Below are positions 7,757 to 16,720 of a stretch of 64,000 nucleotides of DNA, in pieces. Below the pieces are notes generated by a model. The model had not been told where the DNA came from. It was given only the letters and a program-made list of their open reading frames with translations, and did no database searches. Position 1 is the first letter of the stretch. The number at the start of each line of letters is the position of its first letter. A program made the position numbers and the translations under genes. The DNA lies in the NCBI GenBank assembly GCA_902463725.1, contig CABQGK010000004.1:1-64000 (forward strand), in the 5' to 3' direction. Source of the stretch: an uncultured Sutterella sp. (GTDB taxonomy: Bacteria; Pseudomonadota; Gammaproteobacteria; Burkholderiales; Burkholderiaceae_F).

Positions 7757-9064
7757 TCAGTGGGCTGCTCCGCTCGGCTCTGTGCGCAACGCATTGACAT
7801 CTCGAGCGCGAGCCGCGTAGTACGCCAGACTTCCTAGGAGCCCCAGAACCGCCACTGCTAAACCCATCGCATAGGCGAGCGCGTAATAGCCAGAAGCATT
7901 GACCCAGCGGATAATCCAAGGCCCCAAAAAGCCACCAATTGAATACGCAAACGCCATCACCGAGAAGTTCACACTATTGTTGAGTGCGCCAAACTCATCA
8001 GCCACAAGTCCTGGATAGACACCAAACGAGGCGCCATAGCATAGGCCTACGCCCACAAGTCCCGCCAAAAACTGCACCGTATCGCCACTTTGCGCGCCGT
8101 ACAGTAGCCACAGCGCAACGAGTGCCACAAGCAGTACCAGTTGCAGCGTGGGCATGCGTCCCAACCGATCCGAGAGCACCCCCGAGAGAAAGCGCCCCGC
8201 TGTATTGGCAAGCGAGAGCGTCGAGACAGAGAGCGCGATCAGCGCCGCACTAAAGCGCATTTGCGTTGCGGCAATCGCAGAAATATTGGAGATCAGCATG
8301 AGACCAAGGGTGGCGCACATGGCAAAGACCAGAAAGAGCGGATAAAACCGAGCCGTACGCAACATATCACGCCAATTTAAATTGACTTCTGCCGCTGGCT
8401 GCCGCGCGCTTGGCTTAAGTTGCGCCTTCCATTGAGGAGCCGAAAGACTGACAAACGCCGAAAAGCCGTCTGGGCACTTCACAAGTGGCAGCGCCGCACT
8501 CACCACGACAACGCCCAAGAGAAGCGCAAAACACATGAGCGTCGTACTGATTCCTTGCGAAGCAATGAGTGCATTCGCGAGAAACGGCAACAACGCGCCA
8601 CCCACGCCGAGCGAGGCAGTCACCAAGCCGCCCGCAAAGCCACGGCGGTCTGGGAAAAACTTCACCGCACTATTAATCGTGCACCCGTTCACGAGCCCCG
8701 TGCCCGCCCCCACGCAAAGACCATAGGTCATGTAGAGCGTCGTAACGTCGACCGCGCGCGCACTTAACCAGTAGCCAATGGCGAGTAACACACCACCCAC
8801 CATGATGATGAAGCGTGGTCCAAAACGGTCGTTAACGTAGCCTCCCGTGAACATCAAGATGGGAGTGACTGCTGTCGCAGTGCCAAAGACCGCCCCCAAC
8901 TGCGCCACCGTCACCGTCACGCCCATCGCCCTCGAAAGATGCACGGCAAGCGCACTCGCAAAGACACTCCACACATAGAGCGCACCGGTGCAGAAATTGA
9001 TCAGACTGAAGAGCACCAAATAGAGCCATCGGCGGCGAAAAAGCGGAGCGTAATTGCCATTCAT
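7757..9064 (-). CDS. MFS transporter, oxalate/formate antiporter (OFA) family
   Basis: A 435-residue inner-membrane protein with about 12 hydrophobic segments. The start LYLVLFSLINFCTGALYVW and the loop GGYVNDRFGPRF are typical of the OFA branch of the major facilitator superfamily, which exchanges small carboxylates such as oxalate and formate. It precedes the amidohydrolase on the same strand and diverges from a DcuC-type carrier across a short region with a strong palindrome. The substrate is probably a small organic acid. Oxalate specificity is not claimed, because no oxalyl-CoA genes are present. Confidence 0.82.
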   Translation of the reverse strand: MNGNYAPLFRRRWLYLVLFSLINFCTGALYVWSVFASALAVHLSRAMGVTVTVAQLGAVFGTATAVTPILMFTGGYVNDRFGPRFIIMVGGVLLAIGYWLSARAVDVTTLYMTYGLCVGAGTGLVNGCTINSAVKFFPDRRGFAGGLVTASLGVGGALLPFLANALIASQGISTTLMCFALLLGVVVVSAALPLVKCPDGFSAFVSLSAPQWKAQLKPSARQPAAEVNLNWRDMLRTARFYPLFLVFAMCATLGLMLISNISAIAATQMRFSAALIALSVSTLSLANTAGRFLSGVLSDRLGRMPTLQLVLLVALVALWLLYGAQSGDTVQFLAGLVGVGLCYGASFGVYPGLVADEFGALNNSVNFSVMAFAYSIGGFLGPWIIRWVNASGYYALAYAMGLAVAVLGLLGSLAYYAARARDVNALRTEPSGAAH

Positions 9065-9163
9065 AGTCCGTTGAGAGAGATTTAATGGATTTTTAACAAC
9101 GGAAATTTTACGTAATAGTTATATAAATAAAAACAAGAATAAACCCCTAATCTGTTATTTAAC

Positions 9164-9191
9164 ATCCGATATCTGATATCTGATATCGGAT
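9164..9191. promoter_or_regulatory. Palindromic operator between divergent carriers
   Basis: ATCCGATATC (9164-9173), an 8-bp gap TGATATCT, and GATATCGGAT (9182-9191). The arms are perfect and the hexamer GATATC occurs three times at 7-bp steps. Lying between two divergent carrier genes in an AT-rich segment, it is a likely operator; the GntR regulator at 11.8 kb is one candidate binder. Confidence 0.5.
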
Positions 9192-9318
9192 AAACATCAT
9201 AGTAAAACTCCCTGTTGTCTATTCAATGATTTTTCTTAGAATTCAATCTGTTGTGATGACCACTTCAATATTTATTGAATTGGAAATTCAGACCCCTCTT
9301 ACACAACAGGTGATTTTC

Positions 9319-10593
9319 ATGTCTTTGCCAATTATTTTTTCTATCGTCGTTGTCATCGCTACGATATATGCCTTAATTAAGCGCTATGAAACACGTCTGG
9401 TGCTAATCAGCGCCGGTCTACTCATGGCCTTGGTTTCCATGAAGCCGATGGTAGCCTTTGCCCAATTCGACAAATCCATGACCAACAGCTCACTCATCAT
9501 TGCGATCTGCTCGGCGATGGGTTTTGCTGCGGCGGTTTCGCTCACAAAATGTGATGTGCACCTTGTGGCGCTTCTTACGCGCCCCCTAAAGCGCTTGGGC
9601 GTCATGCTGCTTCCGGCGTGCATGCTGGTCACAAGCCTCTGCGCAGTTGCCATTCCGTCGACGGCGGGGCTTTGCGCGGCGGTTGGGCCCTCGATGATTC
9701 CTATTCTGATCCGTGCTGGCTTTAAGCCCGTCATTGCCGCCACAGCCATTGTCGCCTCCACCATGCCCGCGCTCTTTAACCCAGGCGTCTCGCACAACGT
9801 CTTCATTGCGAAGATCGGCAGCATCGAGATTATGGAGCTCATTGCACGCATGAGCCCTGCGCTTCTTGGCATATCGCTCGCGATCATTGTGGGTATCACG
9901 CTTATCTGTTTTGTCTACGGCGACTACAAAAAACCGAGCGCCACGGATGCCGTCGCTCAAAGCAGCACGGTGCAACTTGCCGACAATCTTCCTAAAAAGG
10001 TCAACGTGCTCTACGCGCTTGCGCCACTTGTTCCAATTCTGATTCTGCTCACGGTCTCGCTCGCAACCACCATGAAGCTTTCGGTGGCCACGGCCATGAT
10101 CATCGGCACGGTCTACGCACTTGCCGTCACCCGCACCAATCCCGCAGACGTCACAAAGACGTTTTTCAACGGCATGGGCAAAGGCTACGCTGACATTCTC
10201 GGCATCATCATTGCCGCGGGCGTCTTTGCGGCGGGGCTCAAAGCCGCCGGCGTGGTCGATCTACTTGTCAACGCACTCACCCACGCCAACGAATGGGCGC
10301 GTATTGGTGGCGCATTCGGCCCCTACCTCATGGGTGTACTGACGGGCTCGGGTGACGCAGCAGCCTTTGCCTTTAACGAAGCCGTCACGCCGCACGCTCA
10401 AGACTTTGGCATGACAATTCCTTCACTCGGGTACTTGGCAGTCGTTGCAGGCGCGCTCGGCCGTACGAGCTCACCGCTTGCGGGCGGCGTCATTCTCGTG
10501 GCGGGTATCGCTGGCGTTAATCCGCTCGACATCATCAAACGCACCGCACCCATCATGCTCGTGATGGTCATTGGCGCCTACTTTTTCGTTTAA
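9319..10593 (+). CDS. DcuC-family C4-dicarboxylate/organic acid carrier
   Basis: 424 residues from ATG 9319, chosen because the hydrophobic N terminus (MSLPIIFSIVVVIATIYAL) starts there with AGG just upstream; earlier ATGs at 9226 and 9256 add a non-homologous tail. It has about 12 membrane segments. Segments such as STAGLCAAVGPSMIPIL, LTGSGDAAAFAFNEA and LGRTSSPLAGGVI correspond to the conserved DcuC motifs (TGSGNAPFYAF, LGRTLSPVSG). DcuC proteins move succinate, fumarate or related acids under anaerobiosis. The following porin starts 38 bases on and is probably co-transcribed. Confidence 0.85.
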   Translation: MSLPIIFSIVVVIATIYALIKRYETRLVLISAGLLMALVSMKPMVAFAQFDKSMTNSSLIIAICSAMGFAAAVSLTKCDVHLVALLTRPLKRLGVMLLPACMLVTSLCAVAIPSTAGLCAAVGPSMIPILIRAGFKPVIAATAIVASTMPALFNPGVSHNVFIAKIGSIEIMELIARMSPALLGISLAIIVGITLICFVYGDYKKPSATDAVAQSSTVQLADNLPKKVNVLYALAPLVPILILLTVSLATTMKLSVATAMIIGTVYALAVTRTNPADVTKTFFNGMGKGYADILGIIIAAGVFAAGLKAAGVVDLLVNALTHANEWARIGGAFGPYLMGVLTGSGDAAAFAFNEAVTPHAQDFGMTIPSLGYLAVVAGALGRTSSPLAGGVILVAGIAGVNPLDIIKRTAPIMLVMVIGAYFFV

Positions 10594-10631
10594 CCACCCC
10601 AAACTCACACGAACCCAAGGAGATTTCACTC

Positions 10632-11738
10632 ATGCGTCTTTTCACGACGAAATGCTTAACAGCAGCCGTATTTGCTGCCTGCGGCTGCGCCGCTACCCAA
10701 GCTGCCGATGTGACCGTCTACGGTCGCGTCGACACGGGTCTCGTCTATCAGAACTTCTTTGGTGACTCCACCAAAGGCGATAGTTTCACCATGGAGAGTG
10801 GCCCCAACACGGCTTCTCGATTCGGCATTCAAGGCAAAGAAGTAATCAATCCCGATTGGACAGTGGGTTTTAGGCTCGAGAGCCGCTTTGCGTCGGATAC
10901 GGGCGAACTCAAAGGCGACCGCCTCTTTGAAGGCTCGGCCTACCTCAACATCATCAACCGCACCTTTGGTGAACTGGCCGCTGGCCGCATCGCGGGTCTT
11001 GCTTCAAGCTCTGGCGCGTACGATCACCAGTTCTACATGGATGCGTTTGCGGGCGGCACCTTTGGTAGCGCGCTTGCGCCGATCAAATCGTCACGTATGG
11101 ACAACATGCTCACCTATCGCACGCCCATGTTGGGTGGTTTTCAGGCGACGTTGCAGCATTCGCTCAAGATGAGCACTACCGACACAAAAGATCTGGGCAC
11201 CGAAGGAGAAGCTGCGGCGAACCGCTTCTGGGCCGCGGGAGCACGCTACACCGTAGGCGGCCTCAATATCGTTGCCACCTATGAAGCAACGACTTGGGGG
11301 CACGAATCGCTCGCTGGCGCCAGGGACGACCGTCAGGTCTTCTCCTTGGGCGGCAACTACCGCACGGGTGATATCGCCTTCTATCTCCAAGGACAAATCT
11401 TTGATGGTGTAGAAAAGCTCGATGGGCTGAGCGCCTCGGATCTGCATAGCGAGCTCTCTGGCTACGGCCTCTACGCAGGCACCCAAGTCTGGTTTGGACT
11501 CTCGTCTTGGCAGAGCATGGTGTACTGGCGTGACTACAAACTCAAGCGTGACACCGCGAGCGCCGACCTTGATGCGGACTCGCTTGGGATTGCCACCAAA
11601 TACATCTACCGACCGAGCAAGACGATTGAAATCTACGTGGGCGCTGGTGTTGCCAAATGGGACCGTCTGAGCACAACGGGCACGCTACTCACCGACAAAA
11701 CGTTCAATGCGTTTACGGGTGTGACTAAGTACTTCTAA
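10632..11738 (+). CDS. Gram-negative general porin
   Basis: 368 residues with a signal peptide (1-24, ending TQA) and a mature start ADVTVYGRVDTGLVY typical of Burkholderiales porins. The protein ends TGVTKYF with the terminal Phe needed for barrel assembly. AAGGAG precedes the ATG. It is a paralogue of the porin at 977-2143. Sitting right behind the DcuC-type carrier, it probably provides the outer-membrane step for the same organic acid. A strong terminator follows. Confidence 0.9.
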   Translation: MRLFTTKCLTAAVFAACGCAATQAADVTVYGRVDTGLVYQNFFGDSTKGDSFTMESGPNTASRFGIQGKEVINPDWTVGFRLESRFASDTGELKGDRLFEGSAYLNIINRTFGELAAGRIAGLASSSGAYDHQFYMDAFAGGTFGSALAPIKSSRMDNMLTYRTPMLGGFQATLQHSLKMSTTDTKDLGTEGEAAANRFWAAGARYTVGGLNIVATYEATTWGHESLAGARDDRQVFSLGGNYRTGDIAFYLQGQIFDGVEKLDGLSASDLHSELSGYGLYAGTQVWFGLSSWQSMVYWRDYKLKRDTASADLDADSLGIATKYIYRPSKTIEIYVGAGVAKWDRLSTTGTLLTDKTFNAFTGVTKYF

Positions 11739-11771
11739 CCGAGCCGCGGCTCACCGCCCCGCTGCATCACG

Positions 11772-11838
11772 CGCCCGCCACTCGGGTGCTACGTTCGGCA
11801 AACAGTCGAGCGTAGCACCAACTGGCGGGCGTTTCGTT
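11772..11838 (+). terminator. Terminator of the carrier-porin operon
   Basis: Outer stem CGCCCGCCA (11772-11780) with TGGCGGGCG (11823-11831), inner stem GGTGCTACG with CGTAGCACC, then TTTCGTTT. It touches the stop codon of the convergent GntR gene. Confidence 0.7.
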
Positions 11839-12599
11839 TAGCCAATGTGATAGTGATGATGCGTCGTGATCGCGTATTGACGGTGATACTCCACCGGCCG
11901 ATCATCGTACGTATAAGAAAGCCGCGAGATCTCGATCGCAGGCATGGGCGGCGTAAATTGGCAGCGTGCACAGACCTCATCGGACACCAGCACCGCCTTG
12001 AGATCCTCCTCACAACGCGTGATCGTCACGCCGCACTGCTTCTGGTAGAACGCATACAGCATGCGTTCCTTGTGCTTGAGAAGATTCTCAGCCGTCACCC
12101 GCGTAAAGACGGATTCCAATGCCCAGAGCTCATCATACGTCACCGTCCCACGGCGCGTGTTCAGTAGTCGAACGGCATGAATGACGGGCGTTTGTGGCGC
12201 TACAGAAAGTTTTTTGGCAATCAAACTGTCCGCGCCAATATGTTCAAACGTCACGAGCACCGTGCTCGAGGGTCCTGACTCTTCCTCGGGCGTATCGGGT
12301 AAAAGCCGAATATAGCGCTCGTAGACTTTCTGCTCATTGCCGCTAAAATCCGCGACAAACGTCCCTCGCCCCTGGTGCCGCGTGAGCACGCCCATATCGA
12401 CGAGCATTTTTAGCGCACGGCGCATCGTGCCTTGGCTGACGCCAAACTCCGCTGCAAGTTCAATCTCGTTTGGGAGCAACTCACCAGGACGCCAACGCCC
12501 ATCACAAATCAGCTGTCCAATGGCATGGCTGACCTGCTCAAAGAGCGTTTTCTGCTTAGGAAGTCGAAGAAATTCCGTCAGAGCAGTCGGTCTGTTCAT
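11838..12599 (-). CDS. GntR/HutC-family transcriptional regulator
   Basis: 253 residues. The N-terminal winged HTH (about 17-85) contains RPGELLPNEIELAAEFGVSQ and RHQGRGTFVADF, the GntR signature. Residues 105-250 form a UTRA ligand-binding domain (PVIHAVRLLNTRRGTVTYDE; ending in a His-rich YAITTHHHYHIG). HutC-type regulators are repressors released by a small metabolite. It is convergent with the porin and next to the DcuC-porin operon, so it may control that unit; the palindrome at 9164-9191 is a possible target. Confidence 0.88.
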   Translation of the reverse strand: MNRPTALTEFLRLPKQKTLFEQVSHAIGQLICDGRWRPGELLPNEIELAAEFGVSQGTMRRALKMLVDMGVLTRHQGRGTFVADFSGNEQKVYERYIRLLPDTPEEESGPSSTVLVTFEHIGADSLIAKKLSVAPQTPVIHAVRLLNTRRGTVTYDELWALESVFTRVTAENLLKHKERMLYAFYQKQCGVTITRCEEDLKAVLVSDEVCARCQFTPPMPAIEISRLSYTYDDRPVEYHRQYAITTHHHYHIG

Positions 12600-13022
12600 G
12601 GTTCTCAGCGTCCAAAAAAGGCGAAGTCAAAATGCACGCTAGCGTACAACTCTCATTTCGCACAATGGGTAGGATTGATTTCTCATTCTAGACGATGAGG
12701 CATTCTCTCAACGGGACTGCCGCCTGCGTTGTCCTTTTGCTTTGACTTCTATCAGCGGCCATGAGGAACTCAACAGAGCAGATACCAAACTCACTCTCCT
12801 TGCCCATGCGGGAAGCCTTCTTCACAACCCGGGCGCGCCTAGCCCGCCGCAAGCGTCGCTAAGTGCGAAAAAACGACCCTTTGGACGTCAAAAGTGCAGT
12901 TTGGCCAGCAACGACGCTCATTTGCTGGCCAAAATTGTGCATCACGCGCAGTGGCGAATTTCATACCACCAACGCTTGCAATCACACCACTCGAGCGAAC
13001 CGAGCGGTACACCCGAACCTGC
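12600..13022. other. Intergenic region with a hairpin
   Basis: No gene recognised. TTTGGCCAGCA (12900-12910) pairs with TGCTGGCCAAA (12923-12933). It lies about 90 bases beyond the stop of the leftward tetraheme cytochrome and probably ends that transcript, though the T-tract is weak. The right part holds the leftward GntR promoter area. Confidence 0.45.
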
Positions 13023-13376
13023 TTATTTCACCTTGAAGTCGAACTGATGGCACTGATTGCAGAAGTTCTCCGGCTCGCTGTGCTGCAAGTGGCAGTTCGT
13101 GCAGTCGAGCGTGTCATGGTAGTGCGGCGAGTTGTGCGGATTCGCGGGCTTGACGTCTTTCGTCTTTTCCACAAGTTGCTTGGTGTTGTGGCACCCCGTG
13201 CAGGTCTCGATTGTTGGGATCTGCGGATTCTTCGGGTCAAACCCCTTACCGTGGCAGCTCTCGCAAGTAAGGCCACGCGCAAGGTGACGGTCAGCGCCGA
13301 AATGCGTGTCAGCAGCCAAGGCCGAACCCACCGCAAACGCAAGACCCAGCATCATCATGAGGGCAACGTTTTTCAT
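13023..13376 (-). CDS. Small periplasmic tetraheme cytochrome c
   Basis: 117 residues with a Sec signal peptide (1-21) and four CXXCH heme sites at 38-42, 59-63, 92-96 and 106-110, plus several extra His that can serve as distal ligands. It resembles the cytochrome domain of flavocytochrome c (cytochrome c3-like, class III). It would carry electrons across the periplasm from a quinol dehydrogenase to exported flavoprotein reductases that lack their own heme domain. It ends CNQCHQFDFKVK, a tail shared with the cytochrome at 20371-20733. A 7-2-7 palindrome 94 bases upstream is nearly identical to one before the reductase at 23748-25301. Confidence 0.92.
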   Translation of the reverse strand: MKNVALMMMLGLAFAVGSALAADTHFGADRHLARGLTCESCHGKGFDPKNPQIPTIETCTGCHNTKQLVEKTKDVKPANPHNSPHYHDTLDCTNCHLQHSEPENFCNQCHQFDFKVK

Positions 13377-13745
13377 TCATCTTTCTCCTATGGTAGAAGC
13401 GACGGCATCACGGATTTGGGGCCAGCGCCGTCTTACATCGGCGTACTTTATCGTGGTGTGCGCCGCACTCACTACCTCCCGAGGGATAGGAGCGCCGAAA
13501 AAAAATACACGAACCGTAGTAAACCCAAGGGGACATCGTGCACAGGTAGCGCTTTTTACTGCGCTAAATGGATCAAACTCGCTAACCCACGCGATCTCAG
13601 CGTTTTCAGCTAAGAGATTCCGCTAAGAGCCTTTGCGTGCACCCAAATCGTGTTGAAAGAAATTCATCACACCCCCGTACAAACTGCTTGCCACTCGTAC
13701 TATCAATGTATTCCCTTCCCCAATTTGACTCTACACAGGTGTGCC
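13377..13745. other. Divergent region between cytochrome and symporter genes
   Basis: Beyond the 7-2-7 palindrome (13470-13490) I see no gene. ACAGGTG just before 13746 serves as ribosome site for the symporter. A frame from 13306 to 13626 overlaps but lacks homology. Confidence 0.5.
13470..13490. promoter_or_regulatory. 7-2-7 palindrome, likely response-regulator site (copy 1)
   Basis: The core TACCTCC-CG-AGGGATA has two inverted heptamers separated by 2 bp, the spacing used by NarL-type regulators. The 21-bp block differs from the copy at 25405-25425 at one base. Both lie about 100 bp before the ATG of a leftward gene: this one before a tetraheme cytochrome, the other before a flavoprotein reductase. 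Confidence 0.6.
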
Positions 13746-14948
13746 ATGGCTTTCGCTTTTGACAACACGTTCTACTATCTGCTCATCTGCCTGCTCTTCT
13801 TTGGTATTGGCGACCTATTAGGTGTCGCCACCAAGGCAAAGGTGTCGGCAGTCTTCGTTAGCCTTTTCCTCTTTCTCGTCTGCTTCATGACGGGGGTGAT
13901 ACCTCCTGACATTATTAAAAAAGCGGGCTTGCAGGAGCTCGGTAAATGGGCAGTGATCTTCGTCGTTTTCTCGATGGGGACCACCATTAACTTCCGGGAG
14001 TTGATCGCCGAGTGGCGTACGGTGGCTACTGCGCTCCTCTCGATGCTCGCGGTGATGATCTGTGGGCTCGTACTCATTCCGATTATCGGTAAGCAAGAGA
14101 CGATCGTTTCTCTGCCGATTGTCACGGGCGGCATTGTTGCCACGCAGATCATGACAAGCGCGGCGATGGAGCATGGCTTTGCGCTTGCTGCTGCGCTAGG
14201 CACCATTATTTTCGCCATCCAGAAGTTCTTGGGCTCGCCCGTTGCCTCGTACTTCGGGCTGCGTGAAGCGGAACTCATTGTTGCGGAATACCGCCACAAC
14301 AGGGAAGCATTCGAAGCCAAGCGTGCCGCGAGCAACACGACGGAGGCCACGCCGAACGCCCCCGTTAAGCAGACGTTCTTTGAGCGCCACAAGAAGTACT
14401 ACGGTCCCTTTACCTCGTTGACGATTACGGCCTTCTTCTGCTGGGTCGCGTTCATCATCGGTAAGCTCACGGGGCTCTCGCCCACAATTTGGGCGCTGGT
14501 GCTTGGAGCCATCGTCTCCACGACGGGCATGATTCCGCAGAACATCCTCAAGCACGCCAACAGTGCCGGTATCTTCAACTGTGCCACGTTTGCCACGATT
14601 ATCCCCTCGCTTGCGACGATCAAACTCGCTGACCTGATGACGCTCGGCTTTATGATTGCCGCGCTCTTTGTGGTGGTGTTTGTTGCGCTCTTTGTCTTCT
14701 TCTATCTACTGCCGCTCTGGAAGATCCTCGGCTCGCGCAATGTCGCCATGGGTGTCGCATGCTGCCAGCTTTTAGGGTTCCCGGCTACCTACCTCATCGT
14801 CAATGAGGTCGCTCAGGCCGTCGCCACCAATGAAGATGAAAAAAAGGCCATCACTGACCATCTCATGCCGAAGTACCTCATGGGCGGCTTCACCACCGTG
14901 ACGAGCTTCTCGGTGATCATTGCGGGCTTTATGGCTCCGTACGTCTAA
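13746..14948 (+). CDS. Sodium/glutamate symporter family protein (GltS-like)
   Basis: 400 residues, about 10-12 membrane segments. Start at ATG 13746 (ACAGGTG upstream; the frame open from 13650 adds a non-conserved leader). The paired repeats VTGGIVATQIMTSAAMEHG and the later LGFPATYLIVNEVAQA correspond to the GltS-type inverted repeats with re-entrant loops. A cytoplasmic charged loop (about 180-220) splits the halves. It stands 26 bases before a gamma-glutamyltransferase gene and is probably co-transcribed. Together they suggest uptake of glutamate or a gamma-glutamyl compound and its processing. Confidence 0.82.
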   Translation: MAFAFDNTFYYLLICLLFFGIGDLLGVATKAKVSAVFVSLFLFLVCFMTGVIPPDIIKKAGLQELGKWAVIFVVFSMGTTINFRELIAEWRTVATALLSMLAVMICGLVLIPIIGKQETIVSLPIVTGGIVATQIMTSAAMEHGFALAAALGTIIFAIQKFLGSPVASYFGLREAELIVAEYRHNREAFEAKRAASNTTEATPNAPVKQTFFERHKKYYGPFTSLTITAFFCWVAFIIGKLTGLSPTIWALVLGAIVSTTGMIPQNILKHANSAGIFNCATFATIIPSLATIKLADLMTLGFMIAALFVVVFVALFVFFYLLPLWKILGSRNVAMGVACCQLLGFPATYLIVNEVAQAVATNEDEKKAITDHLMPKYLMGGFTTVTSFSVIIAGFMAPYV

Positions 14949-14974
14949 ACGATTGTTAGATAAGGATTGCAAAC

Positions 14975-16585
14975 ATGTACAAGTACGATGCTCAGGATTA
15001 CCCCTACCCCAGCAAGCGCCACGTGGTCTACGCGAAAAACGGCATGTGCTGCTCGGGCAACCCATCGACGAGCTCCGCAGGTCTGCAAACGCTTCTCAAA
15101 GGGGGCAACGCTATTGATGCGGCCATTGCGATGGCCGCTTCTCTCCCCGTCGTGGAGCCCACGGGTAATGGTTTAGGGGCTGACTGCTTTGCGATTATCT
15201 GGTACGAGGGCAAGCTCTACGGCATTAACGGCACGGGCCCCGCGCCGATGCTCAATAGTGTCGCCGCCCTCAAAGCACGTGGCTTTGACAAGATTCCGAG
15301 CTACGGCGTCGAGCCAATTAATGTCCCGGGCGCCGTGGGTGGTTGGATGGCGATGCACGAACGCTTTGGTAGCCTGCCGCTTGAGGAAGTGTTCGCTCCC
15401 GCGGTGCGCTACGCAGAAGAAGGCTATCCCGTCTCGCCCAACATTTCCCGTCTCTGGGAAGAGGCTTACGGTATCTACTCCAAGTACCGTGATCGTCCGG
15501 AGTTTGCAGGCTGGTTTGAGACCTTTGCTCCGAACGACACGTGGCTCAAACCTGGCGAAATGTTCCGCGTCCCGGAGATGGCCGCGACACTGCGTGAAAT
15601 TGCCGCCACCAAGGGCGAGAGCTTCTACCGTGGACGCTTGGCCGAGGTGATGGATGCGTTCTTCAAAAAGCACAACGGCTTTTTGAGAAAAGAAGACCTT
15701 GCCGCCTACCACCCTGAATGGGTTGACCCCATTTCGGTCAACTATCACGGCTATGACGTCTGGGAATTGCCCCCGAACGGACACGGCATCACGGTGCTGA
15801 TGGCGCTACAGATCCTCAAAGACATGGATCTCGGGGCTCGCGATGATGTCGAAACGCTGCACAAGCAGATTGAAGCCATGAAACTGGCGATGACCGACAC
15901 GGCAAACTACGTGGCCGAACCCTCGTACATGAAGGTCACCGTGGAAGAGCTGCTCTCGGAAGAGTACGCTGCGCGCCGTCGCGCGGAGATTGGCCACGAA
16001 GCGATGCTACCGAGCGCGGGTGATCCGAAGTACCACTCGACCGTTTATTTCTGCGCGGCCGATAAAGACGGCAACATGGTCTCCATGATTCAGTCCAACT
16101 TCCGCGGCTTCGGCTCGGGCATTGTGGTCCCTGGTACCGCCATTTCCATGAACGACCGTGCGGAAAACTTCAAGTTCGATGAGAACCACGCCAATGCCCT
16201 CTTGGGTGGAAAGCGCCCCTACCACACGATCATTCCAGGCTTTCTCACCAAAGACGGCGTGGCCATTGGCCCCTTTGGGATCATGGGTGGCTTTATGCAG
16301 CCCCAAGCGCACGTACAGGTCGTGCAGAACATGATCGACTGGCATCTTAACCCGCAGCAAGCGCTCGATGCACCGCGCTGGCAGTGGGTTGGTGGTAAGA
16401 AGGTTGAGGTGGAGCAAGACACCCCGAACCACGTCATCCGTCTACTGCAGCGCCGCGGTCACGATGTCATCGTGCAGCCCGACCCCTACCACATGGGTCG
16501 CGGTCAGATGATTCTGCGCGATGAGCATGGTGTCTATGTGGGTGCCACCGAAAAGCGCACCGATGGGCACATCATGAGCTACTGA
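14975..16585 (+). CDS. Gamma-glutamyltransferase family protein
   Basis: 536 residues. N-terminal signature GGNAIDAAIAMAASLPVVEPTGNGLG (written here as GGNAIDAAIAMAAS then VVEPTGNG) and the nucleophile region YHSTVYFCAADKDGNMVS mark the Ntn-hydrolase GGT family. The new N-terminal Thr is expected at the STV site (about 355). The partner motif RPYHTIIPGF follows. These enzymes cleave gamma-glutamyl bonds of glutathione or related peptides. No signal peptide is visible, so unlike E. coli Ggt it should act in the cytoplasm, as expected for substrates brought in by the preceding symporter. Glutamate release as the end result is inference. Confidence 0.87.
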   Translation: MYKYDAQDYPYPSKRHVVYAKNGMCCSGNPSTSSAGLQTLLKGGNAIDAAIAMAASLPVVEPTGNGLGADCFAIIWYEGKLYGINGTGPAPMLNSVAALKARGFDKIPSYGVEPINVPGAVGGWMAMHERFGSLPLEEVFAPAVRYAEEGYPVSPNISRLWEEAYGIYSKYRDRPEFAGWFETFAPNDTWLKPGEMFRVPEMAATLREIAATKGESFYRGRLAEVMDAFFKKHNGFLRKEDLAAYHPEWVDPISVNYHGYDVWELPPNGHGITVLMALQILKDMDLGARDDVETLHKQIEAMKLAMTDTANYVAEPSYMKVTVEELLSEEYAARRRAEIGHEAMLPSAGDPKYHSTVYFCAADKDGNMVSMIQSNFRGFGSGIVVPGTAISMNDRAENFKFDENHANALLGGKRPYHTIIPGFLTKDGVAIGPFGIMGGFMQPQAHVQVVQNMIDWHLNPQQALDAPRWQWVGGKKVEVEQDTPNHVIRLLQRRGHDVIVQPDPYHMGRGQMILRDEHGVYVGATEKRTDGHIMSY

Positions 16586-16596
16586 CGCTACAAGGC

Positions 16597-16646
16597 AAAA
16601 AAAGGGGGGCTCTCGCAGCTCTTAAATAAAGCCGCGAAAAGCCCCC
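16597..16646 (-). terminator. Terminator of the LysE-type exporter gene
   Basis: GGGGGGCT (16604-16611) pairs with AGCCCCC (16640-16646); on the reverse strand seven T follow (16597-16603). A second stem-loop, TTGGAAGGGCG with CGCCCTTCCAA (about 16659-16699), stands between it and the exporter stop codon and may serve the convergent gene. Confidence 0.7.
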
Positions 16647-16720
16647 AAGCTACGTCACTTGGAAGGGCGGACATCCTCACGGATTGTTCGCCCTTCCAAT
16701 TCTGCAAATACCATCGGAAT

